Shown here piece by piece: positions 40,109 through 49,426 of a stretch of DNA of 64,000 nt; the first letter of the stretch is position 1, and every line of letters begins with the position of its first letter. The stretch spans positions 15,573,040-15,637,039 of the forward strand of contig NC_064042.1 in the NCBI RefSeq assembly GCF_932526225.1, written 5' to 3'. The stretch comes from Nematostella vectensis (taxonomy: Eukaryota; Cnidaria; Anthozoa; Actiniaria; Edwardsiidae). The notes under the pieces are model-generated. The model did not search any database and was not told the origin of the DNA. It saw only the letters and a list, made by a program, of their open reading frames with translations. Made by a program: the position numbers and the translations under genes.

Positions 40109-40560
40109 CACAACATTCCTATTTTTGGCGTTGAGTTCGGGAGGTTAGCCCCTCGAGCCCCTCCTAGGTGGGGGGTGGGTTTCTCGAGAGTTTCGGTCTC
40201 GTTGACGTTAATCTTAGACGGTTCGCCCTCTTTCTTTTTGTAAAAACGCATATACATATCCAATGCGGTAAACCCTATTCCAACTAGAGACAGTACAGTT
40301 GTAAACGATAGCTCTGGAATCCAAGCGTTCGAGAGGCTAGCCCCTCGAGCTCCCCCTTGGTGGGGTGTCTCCGCCTGTGTAGCGTCTTCTGAACTCGCCT
40401 CCGCGTCACGTTTCATCTCCCTAGCAAGTGCTTCTTTAGCCCTCCTATTATATTCGGCGAGTTTCTTACCAGCAGCGACTTTTTTAGGATCTTTCTCCTT
40501 GCTTTTTGTCGGTTGTGGGTTCCTAGTAATCTGTTCAACCTCTTGATTTTCGTCAGACAT
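40108..40560 (-). CDS. Small single-pass membrane protein of Polinton type
   Basis: 150 residues, intact. The N-terminal part is charged with KVAAGKKLAEYNRRAKEAL, matching the element 1 gene at 14720. One transmembrane segment, TTVLSLVGIGFTALDMYM, is followed by a basic stop-transfer RFYKKKEG. Curiously, two copies of a HLGGARGA-like string (HQGGARGASLSN, HLGGARGANLPN) bracket the membrane segment. They are encoded by the GAGGGGC-type sequence seen at other gene ends in this element. Confidence 0.65.
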   Translation of the reverse strand: MSDENQEVEQITRNPQPTKSKEKDPKKVAAGKKLAEYNRRAKEALAREMKRDAEASSEDATQAETPHQGGARGASLSNAWIPELSFTTVLSLVGIGFTALDMYMRFYKKKEGEPSKINVNETETLEKPTPHLGGARGANLPNSTPKIGML

Positions 40561-40587
40561 TTCTTATTTCGATTTACAATAAGAAAC

Positions 40588-40600
40588 ATAATCTTTAAAT
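40588..40600 (-). promoter_or_regulatory. TTTAAAGATTAT box upstream of 40560 gene
   Basis: ATTTAAAGATTAT on the minus strand, 28 bp upstream of the ATG. Confidence 0.6.
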
Positions 40601-40630
40601 GGCGTCTTAGTAGTTTGCTCAAGAGCTTGC

Positions 40631-41158
40631 TTAGGCGTGCTCAAGAGTTTGCTCAGTTGTGCTTGAAAGTTCTTGAAGTTTGTTGGAAGTCTCCTGTGAA
40701 GGTGTTAGTTTAACATGCTTAGCGACCCGAAAGAGGGCACTAGCAAGTGCCACCATCCTTCCTCCCTTCAACACCAAGAGACCTGCAAAGTTTGACAATT
40801 CGCGTTTAACCAACTCGTCGTTCTGTAAGTCTTTGCTAAGCGCTTCGGTGTCATCTACAGGAACCACATAGGAAATGACTTGAGACGCTGCTTGAAGTGC
40901 CGATTCTACTAATCCATCAGTGACTTGCTTGCCTAAGACAGTCTGGTAGCGAACAAAGTATTTCTCGACGTCTTTCGCCGAGAGCTTCTTGATATCACCA
41001 AGACTCATACCGGTACCAAGAAATTCCTTTGTAGTCCCAAGAGATGCGAGAATAGCCAGCGATTCTCGTTTGACTTCAACATCATCTTCGGGAGGCGCAC
41101 CCCTCGAACTCCCCTTGGACTCGGGCTCCTCTTCCATATAATCCTCAATGCTTGCCAT
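40631..41158 (-). CDS. Conserved Polinton protein downstream of ATPase
   Basis: 175 residues from the ATG at 41158, chosen because a longer form would start at a TTG inside the promoter spacing. Features are an acidic N-terminus (YMEEEPESKG), LGTGMSLGDIKKLSAKDV, EKYFVRYQTVLGKQV and a weakly hydrophobic C-terminal half (GRMVALASALFRVAKHV). Homologous to 14056-14667. In both elements it directly follows the ATPase gene in reading order. Function unknown. Confidence 0.68.
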   Translation of the reverse strand: MASIEDYMEEEPESKGSSRGAPPEDDVEVKRESLAILASLGTTKEFLGTGMSLGDIKKLSAKDVEKYFVRYQTVLGKQVTDGLVESALQAASQVISYVVPVDDTEALSKDLQNDELVKRELSNFAGLLVLKGGRMVALASALFRVAKHVKLTPSQETSNKLQELSSTTEQTLEHA

Positions 41159-41179
41159 CTTATTTTGTAAGTAGACCAA

Positions 41180-41192
41180 GATGTTTTTAAAC
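41180..41192 (-). promoter_or_regulatory. Variant box upstream of 41158 gene
   Basis: GTTTAAAAACATC on the minus strand, 22 bp upstream of the ATG. Confidence 0.45.
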
Positions 41193-41243
41193 CACTTCGA
41201 GGGGCTGACCCCTCGAGCTCCCCAACGTTTCTCTAATCAGGGC

Positions 41244-41870
41244 TCACCGCGTCGCAGGAATCTCTAAATAACGTTGGAATGGATGTCGTAGGCAGAAACA
41301 GAGTCTGGAATACTTTTCAGTTTTCAGCAGTTCTACAAACTTTTTACGAGTCTCGACATCTAAATCACCTCCATAATCTTCAAACAGTGTTTTGGTGCCA
41401 ATTTGAGATGGATTATGGAATGTAACCACACAGGCGACGTTATCACGAAAGGGCTTTGCTATGGATGTTAATTGTTGCGTCAATACCCACACTGATAACC
41501 CATCGTGTCTCCCTGAGAACGCTAGATCGATAAACTTGTTCGAGCGTTGCTTTAGATCTTTCGATACAGCACAGTCATCTAAAACGAGTAACGTATTTGT
41601 ACCAGAAAATAGCACCGCACAATCTGTTAGTAACTCGTTAATCTCATCGGTGTTACTAGCATCCGGTGATAATACCAAGAAACGTTTATCTCCGTGAGCA
41701 AACCTACGATAGGACTTATTTTTCGCATAAGTCGGGCAAATCAACACAATGTATTCAAACACATTGCGGAACGGTCCTCGGAGCTGTTCCGTGAGGTACT
41801 TTGTCTTCCCACAATTAGTAGGTCCTGTGATAATACAATGAAAAGGAACTTTTCCCCGTAATTCTTCCAT
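41244..41870 (-). CDS. DNA-packaging ATPase (A32/FtsK-HerA type)
   Basis: About 208 residues from the ATG at 41870. Walker A is ITGPTNCGKTKYL, Walker B TLLVLDDC, with a sensor stretch SVWVLTQQLTSI and closing CLRHPF. The sequence tracks the element 1 ATPase along its whole length. The chosen start sits 22 bp after a TATTAAAAAAGAC box, consistent with other genes here. It powers genome packaging in Polinton-type virions. Intact, immediately downstream of the capsid gene. Confidence 0.9.
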   Translation of the reverse strand: MEELRGKVPFHCIITGPTNCGKTKYLTEQLRGPFRNVFEYIVLICPTYAKNKSYRRFAHGDKRFLVLSPDASNTDEINELLTDCAVLFSGTNTLLVLDDCAVSKDLKQRSNKFIDLAFSGRHDGLSVWVLTQQLTSIAKPFRDNVACVVTFHNPSQIGTKTLFEDYGGDLDVETRKKFVELLKTEKYSRLCFCLRHPFQRYLEIPATR

Positions 41871-41891
41871 TCTTTTTGTATTATCACACAA

Positions 41892-41904
41892 GTCTTTTTT
41901 AATA
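41892..41904 (-). promoter_or_regulatory. Variant A/T box upstream of ATPase
   Basis: TATTAAAAAAGAC on the minus strand, overlapping the end of the capsid gene. Confidence 0.4.
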
Positions 41905-43137
41905 CATGATTGCTCTCAAATTCGAGTTCATAACCTCCATCAACGCGTCGGCTACTACAAACATGTAGAAGGTGATATTCCCCGTTCCTCCAACTTTTCG
42001 TTTCATCTCGAGTTTTACTCCGTCCCGCGTATTGTTCAAGACCAGACCTCCTCCGTGAATGCTGTTATCTGGGTGTGCCCTCAAGTCGATCCACAGAGCA
42101 AACTTGTTATTAGCGTAAAAATCCTTTTGCTTAACACCCTCTCTACCGAAACGTTTCTTTACCGACTCCCAGAGGTCCGGCGGTGTCATCCCCTTGGAGT
42201 AGAGACGGTTTGGCATGCCATCCACATTAATGTTGATCGATGTGATACTTGGATTGACAAACTTTTAGGAATCTCTTGTTCCTCCGGTGTAGCTCTCTGT
42301 GAACAGACACAATATCCCTGTCATTGACCTCCTCGGCAGATTAATGTGCTCGTTTATGACACTATCATTAGGTTTGGAAATGGTGAACGTTTTGTGGAGA
42401 ATGACGTTCTCGTAAAAGAATCCTCTACCAACCTGATAAGCCGACAACGCCTCACGAGCCAAGTATTCACTTGAGATGCAAGCATATTCCAACTCGAGGT
42501 TTGTGATGGTGTACGTTGGAGTCTTGACCGTGTCAGCATAAACAACGACGTCGGAAACTGGGGCTAGAGTAATTTCAAAGGTTAGCGGATGAGGTAACGC
42601 CTTTGGATAAAAGGCCCCATGCTCGCTGAGAATAGGATGGTCGAGTGGAATGCAGTACTTGGTGTTGTGAACTGTTGCAAGAGCTACTTCCTTAGCATCT
42701 GAGGTCACTTTATCACCTGCATTTGTCCTGAGCTTCCTCATGTTTTCAGAGGAGATACCTTGTTTTATTCTATCCCCACGATCTTCAGCTTGTAAGTATA
42801 AGTCGTGATAGGTTTGAAAGAGATCGTATCTTTGAGTATCCTGTAGTGTTTCTCCGCCGAAAAGAATCTTGAGCCTTGACACTAGGTTTCGACCAACGTT
42901 GTTGACGAGAGTATTATTCGCGTGTCCTGCGACGTCTAAGTCAAATAGTAAGGATACACTACCTGGAACAATCACTACATTCTCTGCAAGTTTTGGAATA
43001 TTTATATAGAGGGTTTCTCCAGGACTCGCCGATGAGGGATTGAATGTAATCCGATTCAGCGACGATTCCGCTTTCAGGCCGAAGGGTTCCCGTGGGACCC
43101 TGTTTGGGTTAATTTTTTCTGATATCGCTTGTGTCAT
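41899..43137 (-). pseudogene. Major capsid protein (double jelly-roll), one in-frame stop
   Basis: A single frame runs from the ATG at 43137 to 41899 (about 412 residues) and is broken only by TAA at 42265-42267, in the context TRDS, stop, KFVNPS. The element 1 homologue has Glu at that place. Landmarks are NPSSASPGETLYINIPKL, LVSRLKILFGGETLQDTQ, INLPRRSMTGILCLF and NNKFALWIDLRAHPDNS. This is the DJR shell protein of Polintons. A single G-to-T change would explain the stop. It shares a divergent promoter with the integrase. Confidence 0.85.
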
Positions 43138-43172
43138 CTTTTATTTTAAGAAAAGAGAGATAATCTTTAAAT
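43138..43172. promoter_or_regulatory. Bidirectional promoter, capsid and integrase
   Basis: The 33-bp gap between two divergent ATGs holds GATAATCTTTAAAT, whose minus-strand reading ATTTAAAGATTATC is the best match to the element-wide box. The plus-strand integrase ATG abuts the same box. Confidence 0.6.
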
Positions 43173-44163
43173 GAGTAACGAAAGCAGGTTATCAAAAATA
43201 TGCTATTCCACCGATGGATACTGGAAAGGGTATTCAGCTATTTCTAAGTTAGCTAGTGCCGCTAAAGTCAGTGAAGCCGAGGCTAAGAAGTGGCTTGAAA
43301 AACAGGCGTTGTGGCAGATCTACCTCCCAGCCCCAAAGTATGTCCCCAGACCGCATTGGACTGTGAATAAACCTAATCAGATTCACCAAGCCGATCTGTT
43401 GTTTATGCCCCACGATAACGTAGGCAGAAAAACCTACCGTTACGCGTTGGTCGTGATTGATATTGCCTCGAGATATAAAGATGCAGAAGCACTGACTACC
43501 AAGGATTCGAGTGGAATTGCTAAAGGGTTCGAAAAGATATACTCCAGAAAACTTAAATGGCCTCATACGGTGATTGTCGATCCGGGGACAGAATTTAGGG
43601 GAGAGGTAACGAAGATTATGAAAAAGAAGGGGGTTACCATCCAGCGAAGCGAGGCTGGGAACCATCGCGCACAGGCTTTTGTCGAACGCGCCAATAGAAC
43701 ACTGGCGGAGAGGTTGTTTTCTCATCAGTATGCTCAAGAAATGATTAGCGATGATCGGTCTAGAGTTTGGGTGAAACGATTGCCAGGTGTTTTGAAAACT
43801 CTGAATAGTCAGCCTATAAGAATCACCGGCAAAGAGCCCGCAAAATCTATTGCGTTGAAAGAGGTTGATATTGACCCTCCAACGTATAAGCGGCCTGTTG
43901 GACTTGATGAAGTTAGACTACCACCGGGGGTTAGAGTTAGATATCTATTAGCTCCTGGAGAAGAGGAAGGAGGTGAACGCAGACGAGCCACAGATCCTAT
44001 TTGGAGTTTAAAAGTGTTTGATCTATCACGCAGTGTTGTTTCAGTTGGACAGCCTGTGTTGTACTACCTCTCTGAAGGTGCTCCAAGGAGGTCGTTCGTT
44101 AGAGAAGAACTTCAAGTCGTTCCTGAAGATACTGAGCTACCACCAGCCGCAGTTTTGAAATGA
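43171..44163 (+). CDS. Retroviral-type DDE integrase
   Basis: 330 residues, intact. Core catalytic residues are Asp in YALVVIDIASRYKDAE, Asp in HTVIVDPGTEF and Glu in HRAQAFVERANRTLAERLF. The C-terminal part includes RRRATDPIWSLKVFDL and VGQPVLYYLSEG, ending in a Pro-rich tail. This family joins Polinton ends to host DNA and produces short target duplications. The gene is oriented toward PolB and their 3' ends overlap by 52 bp. It is the intact counterpart of 16276-17041. Confidence 0.92.
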   Translation: MSNESRLSKICYSTDGYWKGYSAISKLASAAKVSEAEAKKWLEKQALWQIYLPAPKYVPRPHWTVNKPNQIHQADLLFMPHDNVGRKTYRYALVVIDIASRYKDAEALTTKDSSGIAKGFEKIYSRKLKWPHTVIVDPGTEFRGEVTKIMKKKGVTIQRSEAGNHRAQAFVERANRTLAERLFSHQYAQEMISDDRSRVWVKRLPGVLKTLNSQPIRITGKEPAKSIALKEVDIDPPTYKRPVGLDEVRLPPGVRVRYLLAPGEEEGGERRRATDPIWSLKVFDLSRSVVSVGQPVLYYLSEGAPRRSFVREELQVVPEDTELPPAAVLK

Positions 44164-47100
44164 CCGTGAGCGAAGGTGTGGATGCCATCGTCACAGATGA
44201 TTCGCTTGTCATCCTCATGAGATAGAGCGACCTTGTTCACCGTTTCAGTGTAAACATCATGCTTATGACTTCTGATGACATTCATAAGTCTCATCTGAGG
44301 TTTCTTATCAAATAGGCAATCCTTGTAGTTATCGAAACCGATGCTCTTCTTGACGACTGCTCTCTTGACGCCCTTGCATTTCTTTAATTCTTTACCTTTA
44401 TCCATCTTGTATGAGTAAAGTTTGGCTCTCAGTCCTACAAATTCTGTAATTTGCTGACCCCCAGCCTCATCTTTAAACATTCCGATGACTTTCTTGTTCA
44501 CACCAACCTCAATACCGGATGGGTGACCCTTCGGAAAGTTGCTGGTGTCGAACATGGACCTCACATCCCCGCTGATGTCCTTGTAAAAGTCTTTCGTCTC
44601 GATCTCATACATCAGGCTGTCAGTATCAGTGAATAAGAGCTTTGCATCCTCACCGTACTTGGACTTGACGAAGTTGTAGTGGAAATCATACATGAGCGTC
44701 TTGCTTATATCCAGGATGGACATACCCAAGTAAACGGGTTTGTTGAAGGTTAACTTTGTCTTCTTCATGTAAATGGCGACTAGATTCTCGCAAAAGATGG
44801 TGCGATGTTGATAGTTCGGCTTTGATATGAGCTTCTTGGCCTGCTTCTCGTCCGTCACCAAGCGAATGTCCACCCTGTTCCTAATGTTCTCCATAGTCTT
44901 ACCAAAGACGGAGTTGTTCATCAGCTTGAAGAAGTCCTTCTCAAAATCATTAGTCGCCTTGGCTCTCAGATCGGTGTTCAAGTCAATGTAGGGCTCCAGC
45001 CACGCAGACTCCTCAAAAGTGACACCCCTGTGAATCTTGGTGACTTTTAGCCCAAAACTCACATAAAGTCTCAGAGTCTCATGGTGGATAACGTACTTTG
45101 TCTTGTCGTTGAGGTTGGGGACCAACTTGTCCACCTTGCCTAGCCCGATAGATTCCGGGGCTAGTGGGTAGTCATTGTGTAAGTCATGTAGGTGGTGAGG
45201 GTACTCCAAGTCAACCTCCAGAATGCATGGGCGGTCTCTCCAACCTGACAGCTCTTGGTCACCCATCCACCTGAAACCATGAGTCGGTAAAGGGTTGCTC
45301 ATCGCCCAGCCATACAAATTGTTAGCATCAAGGTAGGTGATATATTTTGTGGGTAGGTTAGGGTCATACTCCTTCATGTAAGGGTTATTTGCCTCCCCAT
45401 GTCTGTTGCTTATCATGGAGACACCCCCACGGATGCCCTTCTCAATCATGAGCAACATGTCATAGTCCGTTAGAAGCTCTAGCCTCACCTTGGTGGTCTT
45501 CAACGCTGCATCCCAAGCCAGCCCTGGCGCTGTGTAGTACCAAGCGGGGTCCAGACCGTAATTCTTGAGACAAACGTCTCTAAAGTTCTCGAAAACGTCA
45601 GCTAAAAGCAACACATCCGACTCTAGATACAGATTGTGGTAATCCCTCATGGTCCCCATCCCAAAGACCTCCCACACTCTCCGCGCGTGCAGGTGATCCT
45701 CCTCCGATATGTCGGTGCCGTTGAGTTTGGAGTGGAATGCCTCTCTCTGTGGGAGCTGTGTTGCGTCGAGCTTGCTAAAGCCGTCGAACCAGTCGTAAGG
45801 GAAAACACCCTTCCTCAACAACAGCTGGAGCTCCTCCCCCTCATAGTACTCCGCCAGGTTTTTGAAGCACTCCCTTGACATATTACCCACTAGACTGTCG
45901 AGACTGGCCGACATAAACCTGAAACTGTCGATAAATCTGATATCACGTTTAACATCGATCTTGTTACCCCTCTTGTTCGTGAAACTGTCGACTACAATCT
46001 GTTTTGTGAAAGAAATATACTTTTCCTCGTTATTAGGTATACAGTTTATTTTACCTTCCGATGTACCAAGGTTCTTGATAAATAGATGGCTGTCGTACCC
46101 AGACAGATTGTGAAAGATAACAGGAAAGAACTTTGGAATTTTGTGATCTAAGTTGCACGCGTTGTGAGCAGCACCTCTGTACTTCCCTGTAAGGTGGCAA
46201 TGATCCAAAACCTTGTCTTCCCCTAATTCACCCTCACAAATGTGGCAGTGAGTGGCGTCGTTATAGGCGATTTTGTCCTTCGGAGTCATTTTTACCTTCT
46301 TAGGGAACCTGAACTTATCGTAAATTTTCTCAATGTCTGACTCCAAAGACTCTACGAAAAGCTGTGGGATATCTTCGTCTGGAGATTCAGCTGTGTATCG
46401 TACAAGCTCGGATGGGGATATATCTCCGTCGAAACACTTGATGAGATAGCAGAAACCAGACGGTTTGTGCTTCTGGTATTGCTTAGTGAAGCTTTTACTC
46501 CCATCTGGGGAGCATGTGTCTATATTCTCTGTGAAGCTCTCAAAGTCGGCATAGACAACAAAGGGGACACGCATTTTTCTGTTGTAGTTTTTGAATTTAA
46601 TGTGGGGTAGGTTTCCATCCTTATCTATCTTAGGCATCTCTATTCCAACCGCTTCATGATTACCGCAGCATTCAGAATGTTTTTCTAACGATTGTTTGCA
46701 CCGAAACGAGTTCAGACATCTACAGCATAAAAAACGAGTATGATGAAACTCATCAATTTGAGTAGATACTAACCTCATCATATTCTTTATCCAGCAGTAA
46801 TGATTCGTCTCATCATCCGAGATGAGAAGTAAGTTGATTGCATTATCTGGATCCTTCTCGCTGATTCTCAATGGATATACTTTGGTTTCGTATCCATACA
46901 CATTAACCGTATACTGGTTCTGTTTCTCAAACTTGTCAATCTGTTTTAGTGAGACGGGGAACTCTATCCCTGACCAGTCGAATTTCTCAGAGTTCTCTAT
47001 CATTTGTTTACTGAGCCTTTGAGGATCTTTCTCCCTAGGATACACAGCAGAGGTTACTGCCCACTTGAAACATTCGTGATCATTCTCGTTCTTAACATTG

Positions 47101-47985
47101 ATGATCGCCTTCTTGGACGCTAGTTTCGGCGGCAGCGGAATATAGGAAGACCCAGAAAGCGGTTCAAAGGGATCGATGTTGATGTCGAAGTATTCCACCT
47201 GGTCGAATTGCCACCCGGAGCTTTGCTTTCGGAATTGCTCAACTAATCCGAGTAAATAATTTGTCGTCGTATCGAACAAGTTGGAGAAATAGGTCGACTC
47301 TGTTACAGTTTCGGGCTTTTCTGTATGAAAATATCCCAGTTCTTCGTCGATCTGGGCGGTGGCTGGGTCCTCTTTGATAAACCTACAGGTAAAGATGAAC
47401 TTTACTTTGATAGGCTTCTTTTGTCGGTTGATGAGCTCTAGGACTTTTGGTTTGATATTAGCGATGAATGTCTTTGGGTCGTACCCTTCCTGCCCAGCTA
47501 TTCCGTGGGTCTTAAGATACCCCTTCAATGCTGTCCGTTGTTCTTTGGGTGTGAAGCGACCTTCTGTCCCCTCGGATATACGCTTAATCTTTTCCTTCAG
47601 ACGTTTGACTCGTTTATCTACAGTCTTTTTGACGGGCTCAGGGACATAAGATTGTATCCAGTCCGCAAACTCGTTTAACTCCCTCTTGATTGAGTTGACC
47701 GCCCTGTTCGCGAAATGCTTGAGTGGGCGGACGTGGGAATTTCGTGTGGGCTGGGTGGGTTTGAGAATGGGGACATTAATCTCAGGCACCGGCTCGTCCT
47801 CCGCCCGGTAGTGGCAGCCCTTTGAGAAGTTTAGCCGGAGGGGTTTGTGGTGGCGCGTTGGTCAGCGCTTCGACGAGTCCGGCTTTTAGCATCCAATAAT
47901 ACCTGGGGATACCCCGCTCCTTGGCAAGGGCTTTTAGATCTCTCACGGTGAGGGCTTTCAGATCTTTCACCGTTTGTTCCTCCAT
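44112..47985 (-). pseudogene. polB: Protein-primed family B DNA polymerase, one N-terminal frameshift
   Basis: The ATG at 47985 opens MEEQTVKDLKALTVRDLKAL, a leader plus a SAP/Rho-N-like helix pair (LKALAKERGIPRYYWMLKAG). A shift near 47785-47795 then joins the 1225-residue main frame. Exonuclease motifs: VYADFESFT, NLSGYDSHLF and YLESDVLLLADVF. A zinc/HNH-like segment: HCHICEGEL and DHCHLTGKYRG. Polymerase motifs: A YLDANNLYGWAMS, B KLMNNSVFGKTMENI, C LLFTDTDSLMYE. The N-terminal region also has ECFKWAV and NHYCWI. This is the standard Polinton replicase. Catalytic residues are intact. Confidence 0.93.
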
Positions 47986-48025
47986 TTTATTAAACTGTTC
48001 ATGTCTTTAAGCCACTTTTCAAAAG
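47986..48025 (-). promoter_or_regulatory. Early-type leader of PolB
   Basis: Minus strand reads GGCTTAAAGACATGAACAG and TTTAATAAA up to the ATG, identical to the leader at 32026-32062 on the opposite arm. It adjoins the inner edge of the inverted repeat. Confidence 0.7.
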
Positions 48026-48534
48026 CTTTTTAGATGTGAAGCCGAGAGGCTAGCCCCCCGAGCTCCCCCAGGTGGGGTCTAAAGTCTCCGCACACCCCCG
48101 CCAAGCCTTGAAAGAGATCTTTAGCAAACTCGCGCACGCTGATAAGACGGAGCAGGACGCCCGCGCGCATGCGCAGACCGCGATCAAAAAAACTTTTGCG
48201 CGATCGATCAAATTTTGCGCCAGCTGCGTCACGTGACAAAATGATTGACAGGTGGGTGTGGCTGTCACGTGACAAAATGAAAAATGATTGAAATGAAAAA
48301 TGATTGAAATGAAAAATGATTAAATGAAAAATGATTAAATGAAAAATGATCAAATGAAAAATGATTAAATGAAAAATGATTAAATGAAAAATGATTAAAT
48401 GAAAAATGATCAAATGAAAAATGATTAAATGAAAAATGATTAAATGAAAAATGATTAAATGAAAAATGGCGATCAAAAAAACTTTTGCGCGGACGATCAA
48501 ATTTTGCGCCAGCTGCGCCAAAACACTACTACTC
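48020..48534. repeat. Right terminal inverted repeat of element 2
   Basis: Reverse complement of 31513-32025, with a slightly different number of 15-bp units (48278-48466) and otherwise few differences. It ends CCAAAACACTACTACT followed by CTAGC. Confidence 0.9.
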
Positions 48535-48682
48535 TAGCTTTGTGTTATTATTCTTGTTGGTACCTCTCCGTTAAAATTATTTTCGGAAATAAGACAACAA
48601 CAACTCGTTTACTAAAATAATATTTATTCAAAAGCTTATTTGATATAAAACTACCTATAATAGTTACCTGAAAATTGCGTTC

Positions 48683-48745
48683 ATTGATTATTAAATTTGT
48701 AAAAAGCATACAAAATTATATAAAAATTTCATTGCGATTTAATGA
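48683..48745. repeat. Direct repeat copy right of element 2
   Basis: It contains AAATTTGTAAAAAGCATAC and AAAATTATATAAAAA, matching 31428-31490 in the same orientation. Confidence 0.7.
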
Positions 48746-49426
48746 TTAATATTTAAATTTCTACAGAGCAAACGCCATTCAAGACTTGAGAAGATTCCAT
48801 AGCATGAATGCTTGCAATTCTGTCATAAGGGGGGGAGGGGCAGGGAAATAGACACGTGATTCTCACCAGTTTCCCGTCATTTTCCTCTACGTTCTATCAC
48901 ACTCGAATTACTTTCTAACCAATCATCTTGACGGCGCTGTCACGAACGGGTAGTAGGAATAGGGTTCAGGGTAGAAATGAAAACAGTGCATGGTCCGCCC
49001 TGTACAAATTCGAACCCCTAGTAGGATTGGGTGTGCAATTATAGACTCTGATTTTGGTCGTGCCAAGATAGCTCGTAAACAGATCAAGGAAAAATAGAGG
49101 GTTGACATCTAGGGGCAAGGGAGAACTTGCGAAGGGATAATAATTTTCAGGGTGTGGTCCACCCCTCACCCCTCAGTCCAGCCCGGGGCGGGCATATACA
49201 GCTTGTAAATCCTATACAGCCTATGCTTATACACATACTTGTACATTATACACATCCACTCATCTAGTAAAAAATGTCCAAAAATAGCTCTACAAAAAAT
49301 ATATTTCCTTACATCAGGGACTCATTGCTAAAAAGATAAAAAGCCTTATAAAACTTCTAAAAAATTTAAGAAAGTTTGTCGTTCGTTGCTATATAGGACC
49401 GAAAGGTGAGTCCACGCCCACTCGGC
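48746..49426. other. Spacer between element 2 and gene B
   Basis: No gene recognised. CAGGGTGTGGTCCACCC at 49148 recurs inverted at about 50786 within gene B, perhaps the ends of a small old insertion. Confidence 0.3.

Larger units (their letters stand above)
31513..48534. mobile_element. Element 2: 17-kb Polinton/Maverick
   Basis: It is bounded by long inverted repeats beginning AGTAGTAGTGTTTTGGCG and flanked by CTAGC on both sides. It encodes protein-primed PolB, DDE integrase, double jelly-roll capsid, packaging ATPase, a penton-like protein and seven other proteins conserved with element 1, plus a left-arm block of four regulatory-type genes. Most genes have zero or one disruption (PolB one frameshift, capsid one stop, ankyrin one stop, two others one frameshift each), so the copy is young. 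I found no adenain-like cysteine protease, which most Polintons carry. Confidence 0.92.

Noticed and set aside
33383-42267. Stop-codon reassignment (TAA as amino acid) in element 2
   Set aside because: The ATPase, integrase, PolB main frame and other genes use TAA or TGA only as terminal stops. Internal stops are single per gene and homologues have Glu.
48923-49169. Short minus-strand frames between element 2 and gene B
   Set aside because: No start context, no similarity and overlapping frames. Treated as spacer.
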